Shown here: one piece after another, positions 23,227 through 34,781 of the stretch | How positions within the stretch are numbered: the stretch's first letter is position 1 | Layout: each line of letters begins with the position of its first letter | Assembly: GCA_946800325.1 (NCBI GenBank) | Contig: OX326957.1 | Location: 53,625,798 to 53,689,797, forward strand | Direction of reading: 5' to 3' | Length of the DNA stretch: 64,000 nucleotides | Origin: Luzula sylvatica | Taxonomy: Eukaryota > Streptophyta > Magnoliopsida > Poales > Juncaceae | Program-made: the position numbers and the translations under genes | Notes under the pieces: model-generated | The model's input: only the letters and a program-made list of their open reading frames with translations | Database searches by the model: none | What the model was told of the DNA's origin: nothing

Positions 23227-23835
23227 GGTGCGTCATGACGCACGATATGGTGCGTCATGACGCACACGGGAAATCCAAGAGTTGGATCTGAGGCGTTACT
23301 CAGTCCGTCGTGACGCACAAAAGTTGTGCGTCATGACGCACTGTGTAAATTCGTACCATCATGACGGACCATTTGGTGCGTCGTGACGGTAGAAGTCCAA
23401 AAAGTTTCTGGCAAACTGAACAAAATGGTTTTGTTCAGTGCGTCATGACGCACCCTCTGGCGGCATGACGGACCAGAACAGTCCGTCGTGACGGTATAAT
23501 CAACCATCATGACGGAAGAACCTCAAAAAGTTTCTGGAAATCTGGACAAAATAGTTTTGTACAGTCCGTCATGACGCACCGTCTGGCATCATGACGGAAG
23601 AACACGGTCCGTCGTGACGGTAGTAACCAACCGTCATGACGGAGGAACCTGAAATAGTTTCTGGAATAGACAACAAAATTGTTTTGTATGGTCCGTCGTG
23701 ACGCACTGTCTGGCGTCATGACGGACCTGTGAAGTCCGTCGTGCCGCACGTTATGTTGCGTCATGACGGAAGTCAATGGAAGTCCATTTTAGTACGGTGC
23801 GTCATGACGGACGTTATGTTGCGTCGTGACGCACA
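23227..23835. repeat. Second dyad array, in the leader behind the PBS
   Basis: About 20 dyads (GCGTCATGACGC, CCGTCGTGACGG, CCATCATGACGG and mixes), mostly in pairs 20-23 bp apart. Between pairs, a word near AGTTTCTGG recurs. This is where a gag start would be expected. An apparent minus-strand ORF at 23507-23776 is only the repeats read through. Confidence 0.85.
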
Positions 23836-24010
23836 GTGTAATTTTTATTGATTTATTTAATTGTGGTTCTAATCATTATTAATTATGTTCATTCATCATG
23901 ATATACTTGCTTATTGATATAATTAGATTATATCACATAAATCCCTGCATAATACTTAAGTCATGAAATGCCTTCCATGTTCACAACCTCCGAGGTTGGT
24001 CATCACACCT

Positions 24011-24119
24011 TGCACGGTTTCAGGCCAAAGTCGGGCGTGCATTGTTGTATGTATCAACGTGAGAGGCAAGCGTTAATTGGGGACAAATGCGGGTTCAGGC
24101 CAAAGTCGGGCGCATTTGT
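24011..24119 (+). other. Two stem-loops with one shared 19-nt loop
   Basis: Stem TGCACG (24011-24016) pairs with CGTGCA (24036-24041) around loop GTTTCAGGCCAAAGTCGGG. Stem ACAAATGCG (24083-24091) pairs with CGCATTTGT (24111-24119) around loop GGTTCAGGCCAAAGTCGGG. The stems are unrelated in sequence but fully complementary, while the loops are nearly the same. A third copy is at 25435-25471 and a weak fourth near 24309-24345. Confidence 0.8.
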
Positions 24120-24959
24120 AGTTCAATTGAACGATACGTGAATATGGTTGTGACTTAACCGTCCAAGCCAATCCGATTGGGGTTCGGGGCATAGTTAGGA
24201 TGCACAAACGGAATTCGAATCATATATGATATGGTTCGATACCGAAATCCTATAAAAGGTCAAGAGTCGCATTGGATGCGATTGGATTTATCCTACCTAA
24301 ATAGTGAGATCCCATTTGTCGGCCAAAGTCACTTGTGGGAGGATCATGAAATATGGGTCTTGAAGTGTTATTGGATTAAGAATCCCGAATCAATATTAGG
24401 GTTATTGATTTGATAAAAGTAACATATTTCATATCATATAAGCATATAGAATAAGTACGCACGGTTAGTTGTCAATGTCATAATTCATGTAGAATAATCA
24501 TTTAAGCAACACCAATATCATATCGATATGATCGATATTAGAGAAAGCAAAAAATTTGACAAACTTGAGAAGAAGTCAAATAATATTGTATGTCAAATGT
24601 TGACATACATAAGACACGAAACTTCAAAGGAGCTTGAGGATTTATAAGAAACAAGGGTCTAAGGGTGATTAAGACAAACGTTGTCTCAATCAAGGATTTG
24701 GGCAAGTTGTTGTCCCAATATCAAAAGAAAGGTTAAATCCGAGGAGGATTAATCCAAAAGTTGATAGTAATAGCTTCTTTTGACATTATCATCTTGAAAA
24801 TGTGTATGAGATATACATTTCTAGAATCCATTGGATGGAATACTAGTTTTATTCGAATAAGATTCGCATGACAAGTACAAGACTTGTTAATTAATCAAGA
24901 TGATAAAAGTGTCCTTCCAAAGGTTGGAAAAACGGTCAAAGACTTATCAAAAACCAAAC

Positions 24960-27540
24960 ATTTTGAATGTAGGTAAATAAGTAAGTTCGGAGGCAAGAGG
25001 AGGCTACAAATATTTCATTATATTTACCAACGATTATTGTAGATATAAAGATATCTATTTAATGCGTTTGAAACATAATTTTGAATAGTTCAAAAACGTT
25101 TCGAAATGAAATACGAAATCAACTAAGCGAGAAAATCAAAGTCTTTCAATGAGATCGAAGAGACAAGCATTTTTAAGCTATGAGTATGATAATCATCTAG
25201 AAAATTTATGAAAAGTTTCATAGTTATTTTCATTCGGAACATCAATGTAGATTAATGTGTCTGAAAGGAGAAATCAAATTTTGTTGGACATTGTTTGATA
25301 GATGATAAATCAAAATTAATTTTCCCAAATAAGATTTGGAAATTTACTCTTAAGACCAAGGTTAATCACATACATTCTAAGTCGGTACAAAAGACCCCAT
25401 ATATGATATGGATCGGAAATAAATTAAATTGAGGATTAACGTGGTTTCAGGCCAAAGCCGGGCACGTTAATAGTTCAATGTTAATGAAAACTTCCGATGT
25501 TATCTTTTGTAAGATTTGGAGATTTGAATTCGAAAACTGGTTTTGGATAAACTAAATCTCAAATCTTGATATGTTCATTCATTGAGTATTCTTAAAGAAA
25601 TTAAAGGATACCATTTATTAAATCCCAATGAGAATTAGATTTTCATAGTTCCAAGAGATACCTTCTTAGAGGAGGACTTAATGTGCATAAGTTTAAAACT
25701 TAATGTCACTTATATCTATGAGGGCTAGTGGGAGATGAATCGATCTCGAAAGGTTCGAGACTCGAATGGAACATTGAACCGATGAATATGATTGGAATTT
25801 CATCAAAAGTTGATGAATCCAAGTCAAAATCACAAAGCGATTTTATTGATCAATTTAGACACGTCACAAATCGATAAATTGTGAATTTATCAAAGAATGT
25901 GACAAACGAATCGATCTCATACATGATGAGTCGATGGACTAAATGATGCTATAAAGGATAAAAATTTCACATGGCATAGTGCCATGGAATTCATGATTCA
26001 ATCCATGCATGTCATCAAGTTTAGAACTTGGTTTAAACATTCTTTAGGGTATGACCCATAGGATGTAAGTGAGTTTTCAAAGTGAAAGCTAACGTGGATT
26101 GGAATATGTATACTTACAAAGCAAGAATATTTATGAGATTCGAAAATTCATGATATGATCATGAAGAAACGGTTTCACAAATAATCACGCTTTATTCATT
26201 AGGATTATATTTGCCATTTTACATAGTATGACTATGATTTTTGACAAATGGATGACAAGACCGTATTCCTTGATAGGAAATATTAAAGGGTGTGCATGTG
26301 ACACAACCTAATGGTTTTATCGATCAAAAGAATCCAAGAAAAGTATACAAATTTCAACGATCCATATGATGGATTGAAGAATAATTCATGAAATCGGAAT
26401 CTTATTCTGATAAAATTATAATTAGTTATAATATTATCAAGAACAAAAGAAAAGCTTTGTGTAGATGTGAAGGTTAGTGGGAGCCACATACATTTCTTAT
26501 ATTAAAATATATGAACGCTATATTATTCGTAGGAAACGATTGTCGTTTCGCTATGAAAATTCAGACGAGATAACTTATGAGATAAGCATAAAAATCTATA
26601 AGATAGATTTAAAATTCCTCAATCTGAATCGAAGTATGTACATCGACAAAAACTTTGAAAATGGTTTTCAGTACATAAATCCAAGATCGGATTTCTTCCA
26701 AATGTCGAATGGCGAAGTTTTTCTGAGGATCGATGTACGACATCGAGTTAAAGAAAAGTAGAAAATTGGATATTTTATGTTTCGACAATAGAATATTCCA
26801 AATACGCCATGATATGTACTAATCTTTAAATATTGTTCATATTAAGTGTCGTAATTATCAATCGAATCCAAAGAATATTTCGTTTCGAATACTTTATATG
26901 GTTGGATCGAACGAAAACAATTTAATATGGTTGTATAATGGTTATACTTTGCATACGCATAATAGTTATGCAACATTTAAAACCCGGATTCGTATTGAAA
27001 TTAATAAACAATATCCTTTTAGAAAGGATTAATATTATATTTCTCATATAAAATGGTGAAGAACATATATCGGTGATAAAAGTTATACCGATAGCATTTC
27101 TCCAAACATGCAACACATTTACGAAATGTGTACATATTTTGCTTAAAGAAAAATGAAGTTGTATGAAAGAGTTTCACAACAACTAAAAATGAAAATTCTA
27201 CGATGGAATTTGATTTCAATGCGGCTTGCGAAGCCGAAATGGAAACGTTATGGATCAAGGTGTTGATCATACTTGATATTGTCCCAAGTAATAGGATTCT
27301 TTGGTTATCTATTTCGATGGTCGAAATAGCATAAAACAAAAGAAACTAAAATAACATAACCACTCCAAACTTATATTTAAATAGGTATTGGATACCTAAC
27401 AAAAATTGACACTAACAGGAACGTAGCGGAACCGTTTACAAAAACTGCTCTCTTCTTAGTTAAGCATGAATGTCATGCGAAGACTATAGATATAGAGATA
27501 CCTAGAGGAGGAATAGATTTGAGGTATAGTTATCTAATAC
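24960..27540 (+). pseudogene. Copia pol remnants: integrase, RT, RNase H
   Basis: Order identifies copia. Integrase: a Gly-Gly-Tyr-Lys-Tyr-Phe-Ile segment at about 24995 and a Glu-Arg-Arg-Asn-Gln segment near 25265. RT: weak traces near 26050-26420, then IKIYKIDLKFLNLNRSMYID near 26590-26650. RNase H: NSTMEFDFNAACEAEME near 27195-27245, and the tail with DPFTK-like EPFTKT near 27425-27450. Stops and frame changes occur throughout, so no polyprotein can be made. About 1.1 kb of non-coding DNA separates the pol tail from the PPT, a feature also seen in reverse at 52758-53840. Confidence 0.8.
25435..25471 (+). other. Third stem-loop of the 19-nt loop family
   Basis: Stem ATTAACGTG (25435-25443) pairs perfectly with CACGTTAAT (25463-25471) around loop GTTTCAGGCCAAAGCCGGG. 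Outside it, ATTG and CAAT can pair further, as at 24083-24119. It lies between the integrase and reverse transcriptase relics, where intact copia would be coding. Confidence 0.8.
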
Positions 27541-28639
27541 CGATAGTCATCGCAGATTATAATCCTAGCAGAGATTATAGATGTAAACGCTGTATCAACC
27601 AATACTTACTCTATATTAGTGCATTTCAAAAATTCTAAAATTTTACTTGCATTTATACTTATATGAAAACTTGTGCGTGGTTGTGTAATTTGATTACACG
27701 AATCTTGATTTATGACTTGTGTGAGCGTCTACGTGATACGTGATCATGTTAAGTAAAACCGTCACATTTCAAAAGTCATATTTCAAAAACGTCCCTAGTC
27801 ATGATTAGGATACTTATGTGATAAGTATATCGATTATAAGATAATAGACTAACATGTACACTAGCATATTAGCCGAGGTGATGATTATGTTTTGCTAATC
27901 ATAGGACAAAGAGTTTGTCAAATCGGGAATATGGATATGCATTAGATTATGTATATTGTGACTTGACCAAAAGTGCGATACCATGACATGGTTTAGTCAT
28001 TGTAGATGGAATCGTAACGAATGGGGTCTTAGTTCTTCACACTTGAGATGATCATGGATCATTTTTCGTGCGTAACATAATGCTTAGATATAATCTTCCA
28101 CTATCTGTAACAGGATGGTCATGGGATTATGATCGGGTATTATCCGAAACACGGAATTTGATGTGAGTCATCAAGATAGAAATTGTTCCTTTCGAGAGAA
28201 AGAGATATCCCTTAGGCCTATCGATGAATTGATCAACGAAATCTCTGGCCAGAGTCAATGATATTAATTGTTAATATCGATTGTATTTGTTGATTCAATT
28301 CGGTATCGAAACAATAAGTTTAGTCAATCAAATTATAAGGATGACTATCACCATGCCTTTTGATTGACGGATATCGTGAACAAGAGAACTAAACACCACC
28401 GTTCGAGATGGGTATAAATGATCACAATCATTTTCGTTTTCAACGTGGGAAAGCTATGATGGATTTCTTCCTAGATCCCTCTCATTAGCCCGTGAGCTTA
28501 GGCATAAGTTCACTACCATTGCTTGATACGAACCTACGCGGTCACACATAGAGCTGTCTTATTTCGGGCTTAAATTTCAATCTCTAAGGTTATGTGTACA
28601 TGAGATGTACACTAGTACTTTATTTAGTTGGATCTTGAA

Positions 28640-28652
28640 CTGAGTGGGAGAC
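28640..28652 (+). other. Polypurine tract
   Basis: TGAGTGGGAGAC directly before the 3' LTR. Confidence 0.75.
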
Positions 28653-29614
28653 TGAAGGAAATACAGTTACAGATCAACTAGTTGAATGTACAAATGAGTG
28701 TAGACAAACATACGTGTTCGTCGGAACGATTGGATGCATAATAAGATTATGCAAATCTGGCAGAAATTACATGGTGCGTCATGACGCACCATATTGTGCG
28801 TCATGACGCACAATAAGAGTAATTCTGAGAAAGCCAATCTGTGAGTAGTGCGTCATGACGCAAGTTATCTTGCGTCATGACGGTACACATGAGTGGTGCG
28901 TCATGACGGACGTTATCGTGCGTCATGACGGTACACTGTGTAACGGCTATATCCAAGTAAATGTGACTTGTGCGTCATGACGCACCATATCTTGCGTCAT
29001 GACGCACAGTGATCCGAATTCTGGATTAGCAGTTTCTGATACTCATTAATACACCATTAACTCTCAGATTAATATAAGATCTGTGGATTCTTCTTCCTCT
29101 CTCTCTCTGGCTGCCAGACCTAATTCTTGAGAAGAAGAGAGAAACTTGTGTGACAAGTGAAGGAGAATTGGAGATTGTTTTGAGCAAGTTTGCGGGAATT
29201 TTAGGGGAATTCGCCGCAACCGAAAGACGTTAGCTCGAGGTGGATACGAGTAGAGAGATCTCAACTGAGATCTTCGACTGTGATCAATCGAGAGCAAGGA
29301 CGAGCAAGGTCGGAGACGAACCGGATAAATTCCGGTTGTATACGACAAATCGGAGCTTCGTATTAGGTGTCGAATCGCGCGGGCGTGGGACGTGCGTGTC
29401 GCCGGAATCGAAGCAAGCAGCAGCTAACAGAGTCAACCCGTCTCCGTGATCAATTTCACGCGGTATGATTCTCTATGAATTAAGCGTTAATTTCATAGGT
29501 TAGATGCATTTCATGATTCGTACTTTCGGGTCGTTGACGTGGTCCTCGGGATCGGGTCGGACCGGGCCTCTCAATCCGCTGCGCGGGGCTCGGTAGTGAC
29601 GCCGATACCCAACA
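28653..29614 (+). repeat. 3' LTR, 962 bp
   Basis: Same length as the 5' LTR and no difference noticed. Preceded by GAGTGGGAGAC (PPT). Confidence 0.93.
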
Positions 29615-31946
29615 TTATAGACATCATAAAGTAACTTTTAAAAAAAATGTAATCAAATAATATTGGCGGGTTTACAGTATATATCGTCAAAATGGTCCTA
29701 ACCAAATTCAAAGCCTATATATGTGTTTCTTCTTTTATCATCTTTTTCTTGCCTTTTGAATTATTGAGTGGTGGGGATTGTTTTTTTGCATAACCACGTT
29801 TTGTACATTCATTTTGCCTTTAAATTTTGTTCTTTTGTTTTTCTAATGATGACATGGTTATATTTTCAAATTTGAGAATAGTTTAGGTTTGTTAAATGTT
29901 TTGTGTCCTCCAAATTACCTATATTTTAATTTAATTATTGATACGATAGATATTAAAAATCAAGATTTGTTTAGCATAAGAAAAAGGATCTTCTGAACTA
30001 CTATCTTTCTTCGATTTTTTTTATTTAGAAAATGATAAACGATTTACTATAACATATAAAATATATAATGCACAGAGAATAGAAAAACTTAAATTATGCG
30101 CTCAAAGTAATATCGCGATTATATATCTAGATGACCTTGCCATGAGGGTTCAACTAAGGTTGTTCATGGGACGGGTAAAATCCGGGTCCTATCCTAATAG
30201 GACAGATAAAAACTTGAAAAAATATCTACATGACAGGCAATATTCGGAAAGAAAAAAAATCCAACGGGTTCAGATAAGATATGGGAGTAGTAGTACCTAC
30301 TCGCGGGTACCCTGAACCTTATCCTAAATTATAATTGCATATTTTTCCATAATCGAAAACATTAGAGTATTTTGTGTTTATCCTTAGTCATAATCCTTAT
30401 TTTATTGTATGTGTTATTTTAATATTTTTTAATATTTGAATTATTTGAAAGTTTTGTGGTAATTTGAATATTTTAAAATTTCAATGTTTATTGATTTTAA
30501 TGTTTCATGGACAAAGGACTTTACCCGCAAGTTATATGTCCCCCACGAGTTTGAGTTTACCTTGCTAATTCGACTGTATGCTGTGATGGATGTCGACGGG
30601 TATTTGGGAGGGATGGGGGACAAATAAAAAATAGTTACTGAAATTATATTTAAAAAAAATTTGGAAGATTAAACAGTAGAATTAACATTGTTATACAGGT
30701 AAAATACACCGAATCACTAGATATATACAATTTTCAACGAAAATTGTCGAGAGACCAAGAATTTTCCCGACCTCTATTAAGATCCGCTCCTGACTACATG
30801 TAATATCTGTAACAAATGAATATAGATATGGAAACGGGAATTAACGTATTCGACTCGTTAACAGCCTTACGCTCAACTAGACTTAATACAAAGATGCCAT
30901 TGTGTTTTTGTCGACCGATTTTTATGTTTTATTAGCCGAAAATTGGAAAATACAAATTCTATGCCAATTGGTAAAAAAACTTCTAATTTCGGGGTTTCCC
31001 TGCTAAAACATAAAAATCATTTTTTTCAATCTAGTTCATTGTGATCCGTAACATCAAAGCATGTCTCATAAAATCAAACTTACTCCCTAAGCAAATCATA
31101 ATTCTCAATAGAGATGTGACAAGTAAATCTCCCTCGAGATATTATTGCACCGTCCTTGCAAGAATCCGAGAGCAAGTAAGTGTGCACAATAATTCAAATA
31201 ATATCTATGCAAATGCACCCCATTCTACACTTCACATCATTTATAGACCCTTGTATCATCAATGAAATGTAAATGTTCTGTTCCCAATTCATTACCACCC
31301 CAAGCAATGTACAAAAAATACAGAAAATATACATACGTAATTTTGTTCATGACTTGTTTCGTTTGTGGGGGTAAAGAAATGGTTATAAATTAGAAGAGTC
31401 AAATCCGGGCCCTGAAGCTTTGGGCTCACACATTCTAGGCCGAATCTAACTATGGATCCCACATGTCACTCACTGTCGGCCCTCCAAAATCCATTTCGAC
31501 CAGAGATCACCATCCATTATCTGACACGTATTCTATTCGAGGTCAGCTCTTTTTTGGGCCTAGTTTACTTTTACAACCAAAGTGTATTTGCCAATGTTAG
31601 ATCAGAGATAATAAAATAAAAAATAAAATAAAAATCTTTTATCATGAGCACGGAATCATAGATTATGATGGACTTGCTGGTTTTGGTAATCTTGCTTGTG
31701 CAAAGTAATCCATTTAATTATGTGGTGTGAACATTCAGCATTGTGATCATTGTTATCGTAGGAGAGGACCAATCAATGGTAAAAGAAATTTACTTCACCC
31801 CATTATTTTTGTCCATTCTCAGCACTCATTATTTTTGTCCAATGGGTTGAAAAATCTAAAGTACTACTTAAGATGGCATGTGAAAAAAAAAACTAACGAT
31901 TGTCTGAGATAGTTTTCAAGTATTTTTATATTTTTATAATGCATAA
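29615..31946. other. Intergenic DNA, one worn repeat
   Basis: 30155-30615 carries GGGACGGGTAAAATCC near its start and GACGGGTATTTGGGAGG near its end, with a CGGGT-rich style like the hAT-like elements here, but no clear TIR. The rest is AT-rich. Short ORFs lack coding character. Confidence 0.4.
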
Positions 31947-32230
31947 TCAATGTTGCAAATGTCGTGTAGCGGTCCGTAACGTGGTGATCATTTTTCATAA
32001 CGATAGCGTGTAGCGTGCGCAATTGCGAGACCTATTGCGGATGATATAATTTATAACGCATAAAATAATTCATGAAATATATTAAAACGAGTAATTTCTA
32101 TTAAGTCAAAACATCTCTACCTATTTGTAAATTTTCATGAAATAAATTTCTTTAATTAAATTCATTTGATTTTTTATATCGGTGTTGTGTAACGTTTAGC
32201 GAAGCTATTTGTAACCATGTGCATAACATT
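31947..32230. mobile_element. Possible MITE relic
   Basis: Left end AATGTTGCAAATGTCGTG and right end ACCATGTGCATAACATT are weak inverted repeats. The inner GTAGCGGTCCGTAACG against GTAACGTTTAGCG adds support. No TSD confirmed. Confidence 0.4.
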
Positions 32231-33014
32231 AGTTTTTTTTTTCTTTTTTTGATATAACATTAAAATTCCAAAAATACTGCCTGGTATAAAATATAAAATA
32301 TCTTCAGAATCTCAAAGATCTCAAGGTTTCTAATTCATATCTTCGTTTATCATTTTTGTCTATATGTTTGTCATACTTGTATAAAAACCAAAATATATTC
32401 TTGTATTCATAAGAGGAAAAATAACAAAGAACAAACCTAAATGACAACAATCTATGCAGCTACAAGTTTTAAGATTTGTATAACACCACTTTTTAAAAAT
32501 AGTGGATGTAGTAGTCAGCTTTTATTCATGAATCAGTAAAATAAAAACAGGAATAATTTCCAAAATTACAAGCATAGTACAATATTAAGCATACTATACT
32601 AACAAAACAACAATAAAAGGATAAGAATATCGATTTCGCATGGTCGTAAATAACTCGTGGAGATGTAAATAAATAGAGGGCATCTATAAAAAAAGGGTCG
32701 AATAGTGACCCTTCTCAACCCCCCCACTTGTTTTTCTTCCATTTAGGGTTTGAACAATTGTAGTGGTACCAAATTCATTGGTATGTGTACCTCCAAATGC
32801 ATTTAGAAGTTGGACACACTCCAAAAGACACAATATCTTATCGTGATTTTGAGAATATTATAATTGATATTTTGTCTTTTGGATATTTTTTTTTAATATA
32901 TATGATGAAACTCGTATGTTGCATGTTCATTTAAATCAAATTCATGACATTTTGGAAAGTTTGGCAACCACACATTTGATTTTTAGTAACTAAGTTCGTT
33001 ACTTTCAATAATAG
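32231..33014. other. Intergenic, nothing recognised
   Basis: AT-rich DNA without gene, TIR or tandem repeat that I can support. Confidence 0.4.
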
Positions 33015-33142
33015 TCAATGAGTTCATGATCCAGTGGTTGGGTATGAGATACAAAAAATTTATGTTGTGAGAGATTGTGGATTCGGGTCTCATTAGTATC
33101 AATGGATGGAGGACCACCGAACCTTCTCCATTTACTCGTTTT
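33015..33142 (+). mobile_element. tRNA-type SINE, best copy
   Basis: Box A-like TGATCCAGTGGTTGG (33028 on), box B-like GTGGATTCGGGTCTCATT, then TATCAATGGATGGAGGA. Confidence 0.6.
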
Positions 33143-33188
33143 TTTTACTTTCGATAATATAATTCACATATTTTTTTAATTCGATGAA

Positions 33189-33516
33189 GGTCCGGATTAT
33201 GCCCAAAGGATTTTGGACAAGAATCCGTCCAAAACCCTTTCTCAGCCATGTGATTTTTGATCCAACAATCAATAATTGCTATAATAAAATTTTACACTAA
33301 AATCCTTGTATGAGTTTGAAATTACAAAAAATCATTATTATTAATAAAAATCATATCAATTTGTTTTTTTTTTATGAAAAATAAGTCATTCATATATTTT
33401 TATTTTATGCTTTTGAATATGATAAAAATTCAATTGAAAATTATGTTCAAATCTTGTAATTACAAAAAGTTTTGGACGTATTTTTGTCCAAAGTCTTTTG
33501 GACATAATCTGAACCC
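33189..33516. mobile_element. Mutator-like MITE, 328 bp, 9 bp TSD
   Basis: Perfect 9 bp direct repeats TTCGATGAA at 33180-33188 and 33517-33525. Terminal inverted repeats of about 48 bp: GGTCCGGATTATGCCC at the left against GGGTTCAGATTATGTCC (reverse complement of the right end), continuing to CGTCCAAAAC. Nine-bp duplications are the hallmark of Mutator-like elements. No coding region. Confidence 0.85.
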
Positions 33517-33991
33517 TTCGATGAATTGGTATAATTCAATGGAGAGATTTTTGTATGTGATGATGCTAATGAAAATGGAATCCACTACGAGTTATTATGG
33601 TATACTATCAACAAACTAGGGTATTGGCAGTTAGCTCAATGGCATTATTTAAGCATGTAGCTTTTTTTTCAATCGTAAGCATGTAGCTTTTGAAAAATAG
33701 TATTCAATGTCTATTAGATGGAAATTTAAATGGAGGAAAAAAGCTTGGGACCGCACTGCGTAATGGTCTTCGAACTTCAACCACATTATATATATAAAAA
33801 ACAAATAAATAAACTAAAAGAAGAAACTAAAGAATGTGCTTTCATTTTGGTGCGTTTTGCTTAGCCTAGCATCTTGTACAAAAAAATAAAAATATGCACC
33901 CTTTTACATATTCAACCCCCGTATATATTTTTATGTATTCCATACAAATCTTGTGGTAACTTTTCATTTATATTCATAGTAAAGATACATT

Positions 33992-34121
33992 AGCCAATGA
34001 GTTCATGGTCCAGTAATTTAATGTGAGACACATGAAATCATATATTGTAAGAGATTGTGAGTTCGAGTTCATTGACATCAATTGATGGAGGATCATCGAG
34101 TATTTTCCGTTTACTCTTCTT
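33992..34121 (+). mobile_element. tRNA-type SINE
   Basis: GTTCATGGTCCAGTAATTTAAT head, GTGAGTTCGAGTTCATT box B-like block, ATCAATTGATGGAGGATCA tail side. Confidence 0.58.
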
Positions 34122-34750
34122 CTTTTTTAGTATAGATACATTAAATAAACTAAATTTTGATAATTTTGTGATGATTACAAGATACAAATGAATATATTAT
34201 TTATGTTAAAGTTTGTTAGCTCAGACGGATTAAGTATCATCAAGAGATGAGTTCAAACTACGACTCGAGTAATAAATTAAAATAGATGTGAAACATATGA
34301 ACTCATCGTATATTGAAAATATAACATATTATTTATGACTGTTGATCCGGACAATATTTTTTAGAAAAGAAATATATATATTTAGAATAAGGAAGTTTTC
34401 TATAATTTACTAGCATCATTTATTTTACACTTATCTATGAATATTTTTCCCGAAGTCATGTCATCAAAATTATTTATTATTAAATTTTGTGATGTGATTT
34501 CTTCAATACACATTAATTATATATTTGATCTTTTAATACGTATATTGTGTCACAATTTGTATATCTTAGTTTAAATTGTTATATGTCATGATATGATTTT
34601 ATACTAGATTTTTAAATAATATTTATAGAACTATAATTTTAAAAATTTCTCGAATATATTCACTTGAATTTTTTTTATTTTAACATTTATATTAATATAA
34701 CTCATACATAATGTTTTCTCTCTGATTTAAATTTGTAAAATGATTCCCCC

Positions 34751-34781
<31 letters not shown>

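Larger units (their letters stand above)
22018..29614 (+). mobile_element. Complete LTR retrotransposon, lineage II, 7597 bp, pol decayed
   Basis: Two 962 bp LTRs (22018-22979, 28653-29614), target duplication TTATA on both sides (22013-22017, 29615-29619), PBS at 22980 and a purine-rich tract before the 3' LTR. By eye the LTRs look identical, including two short ORFs that recur unchanged. Yet the internal region has only fragments of integrase, reverse transcriptase and RNase H, full of stops and frameshifts. In place of gag there are dyads and stem-loops. It was most likely mobilised by enzymes of another copy. Confidence 0.93.

Noticed and set aside
24001..24240. Possible riboswitch or microRNA precursor
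   Set aside because: Stems of 6-9 bp around a fixed loop do not match a known riboswitch or a plant miRNA hairpin; reported instead as an unexplained structure.
33028..33100. Possible tRNA genes from box A/B-like motifs
   Set aside because: No cloverleaf can be drawn; layout and five dispersed copies fit SINEs.
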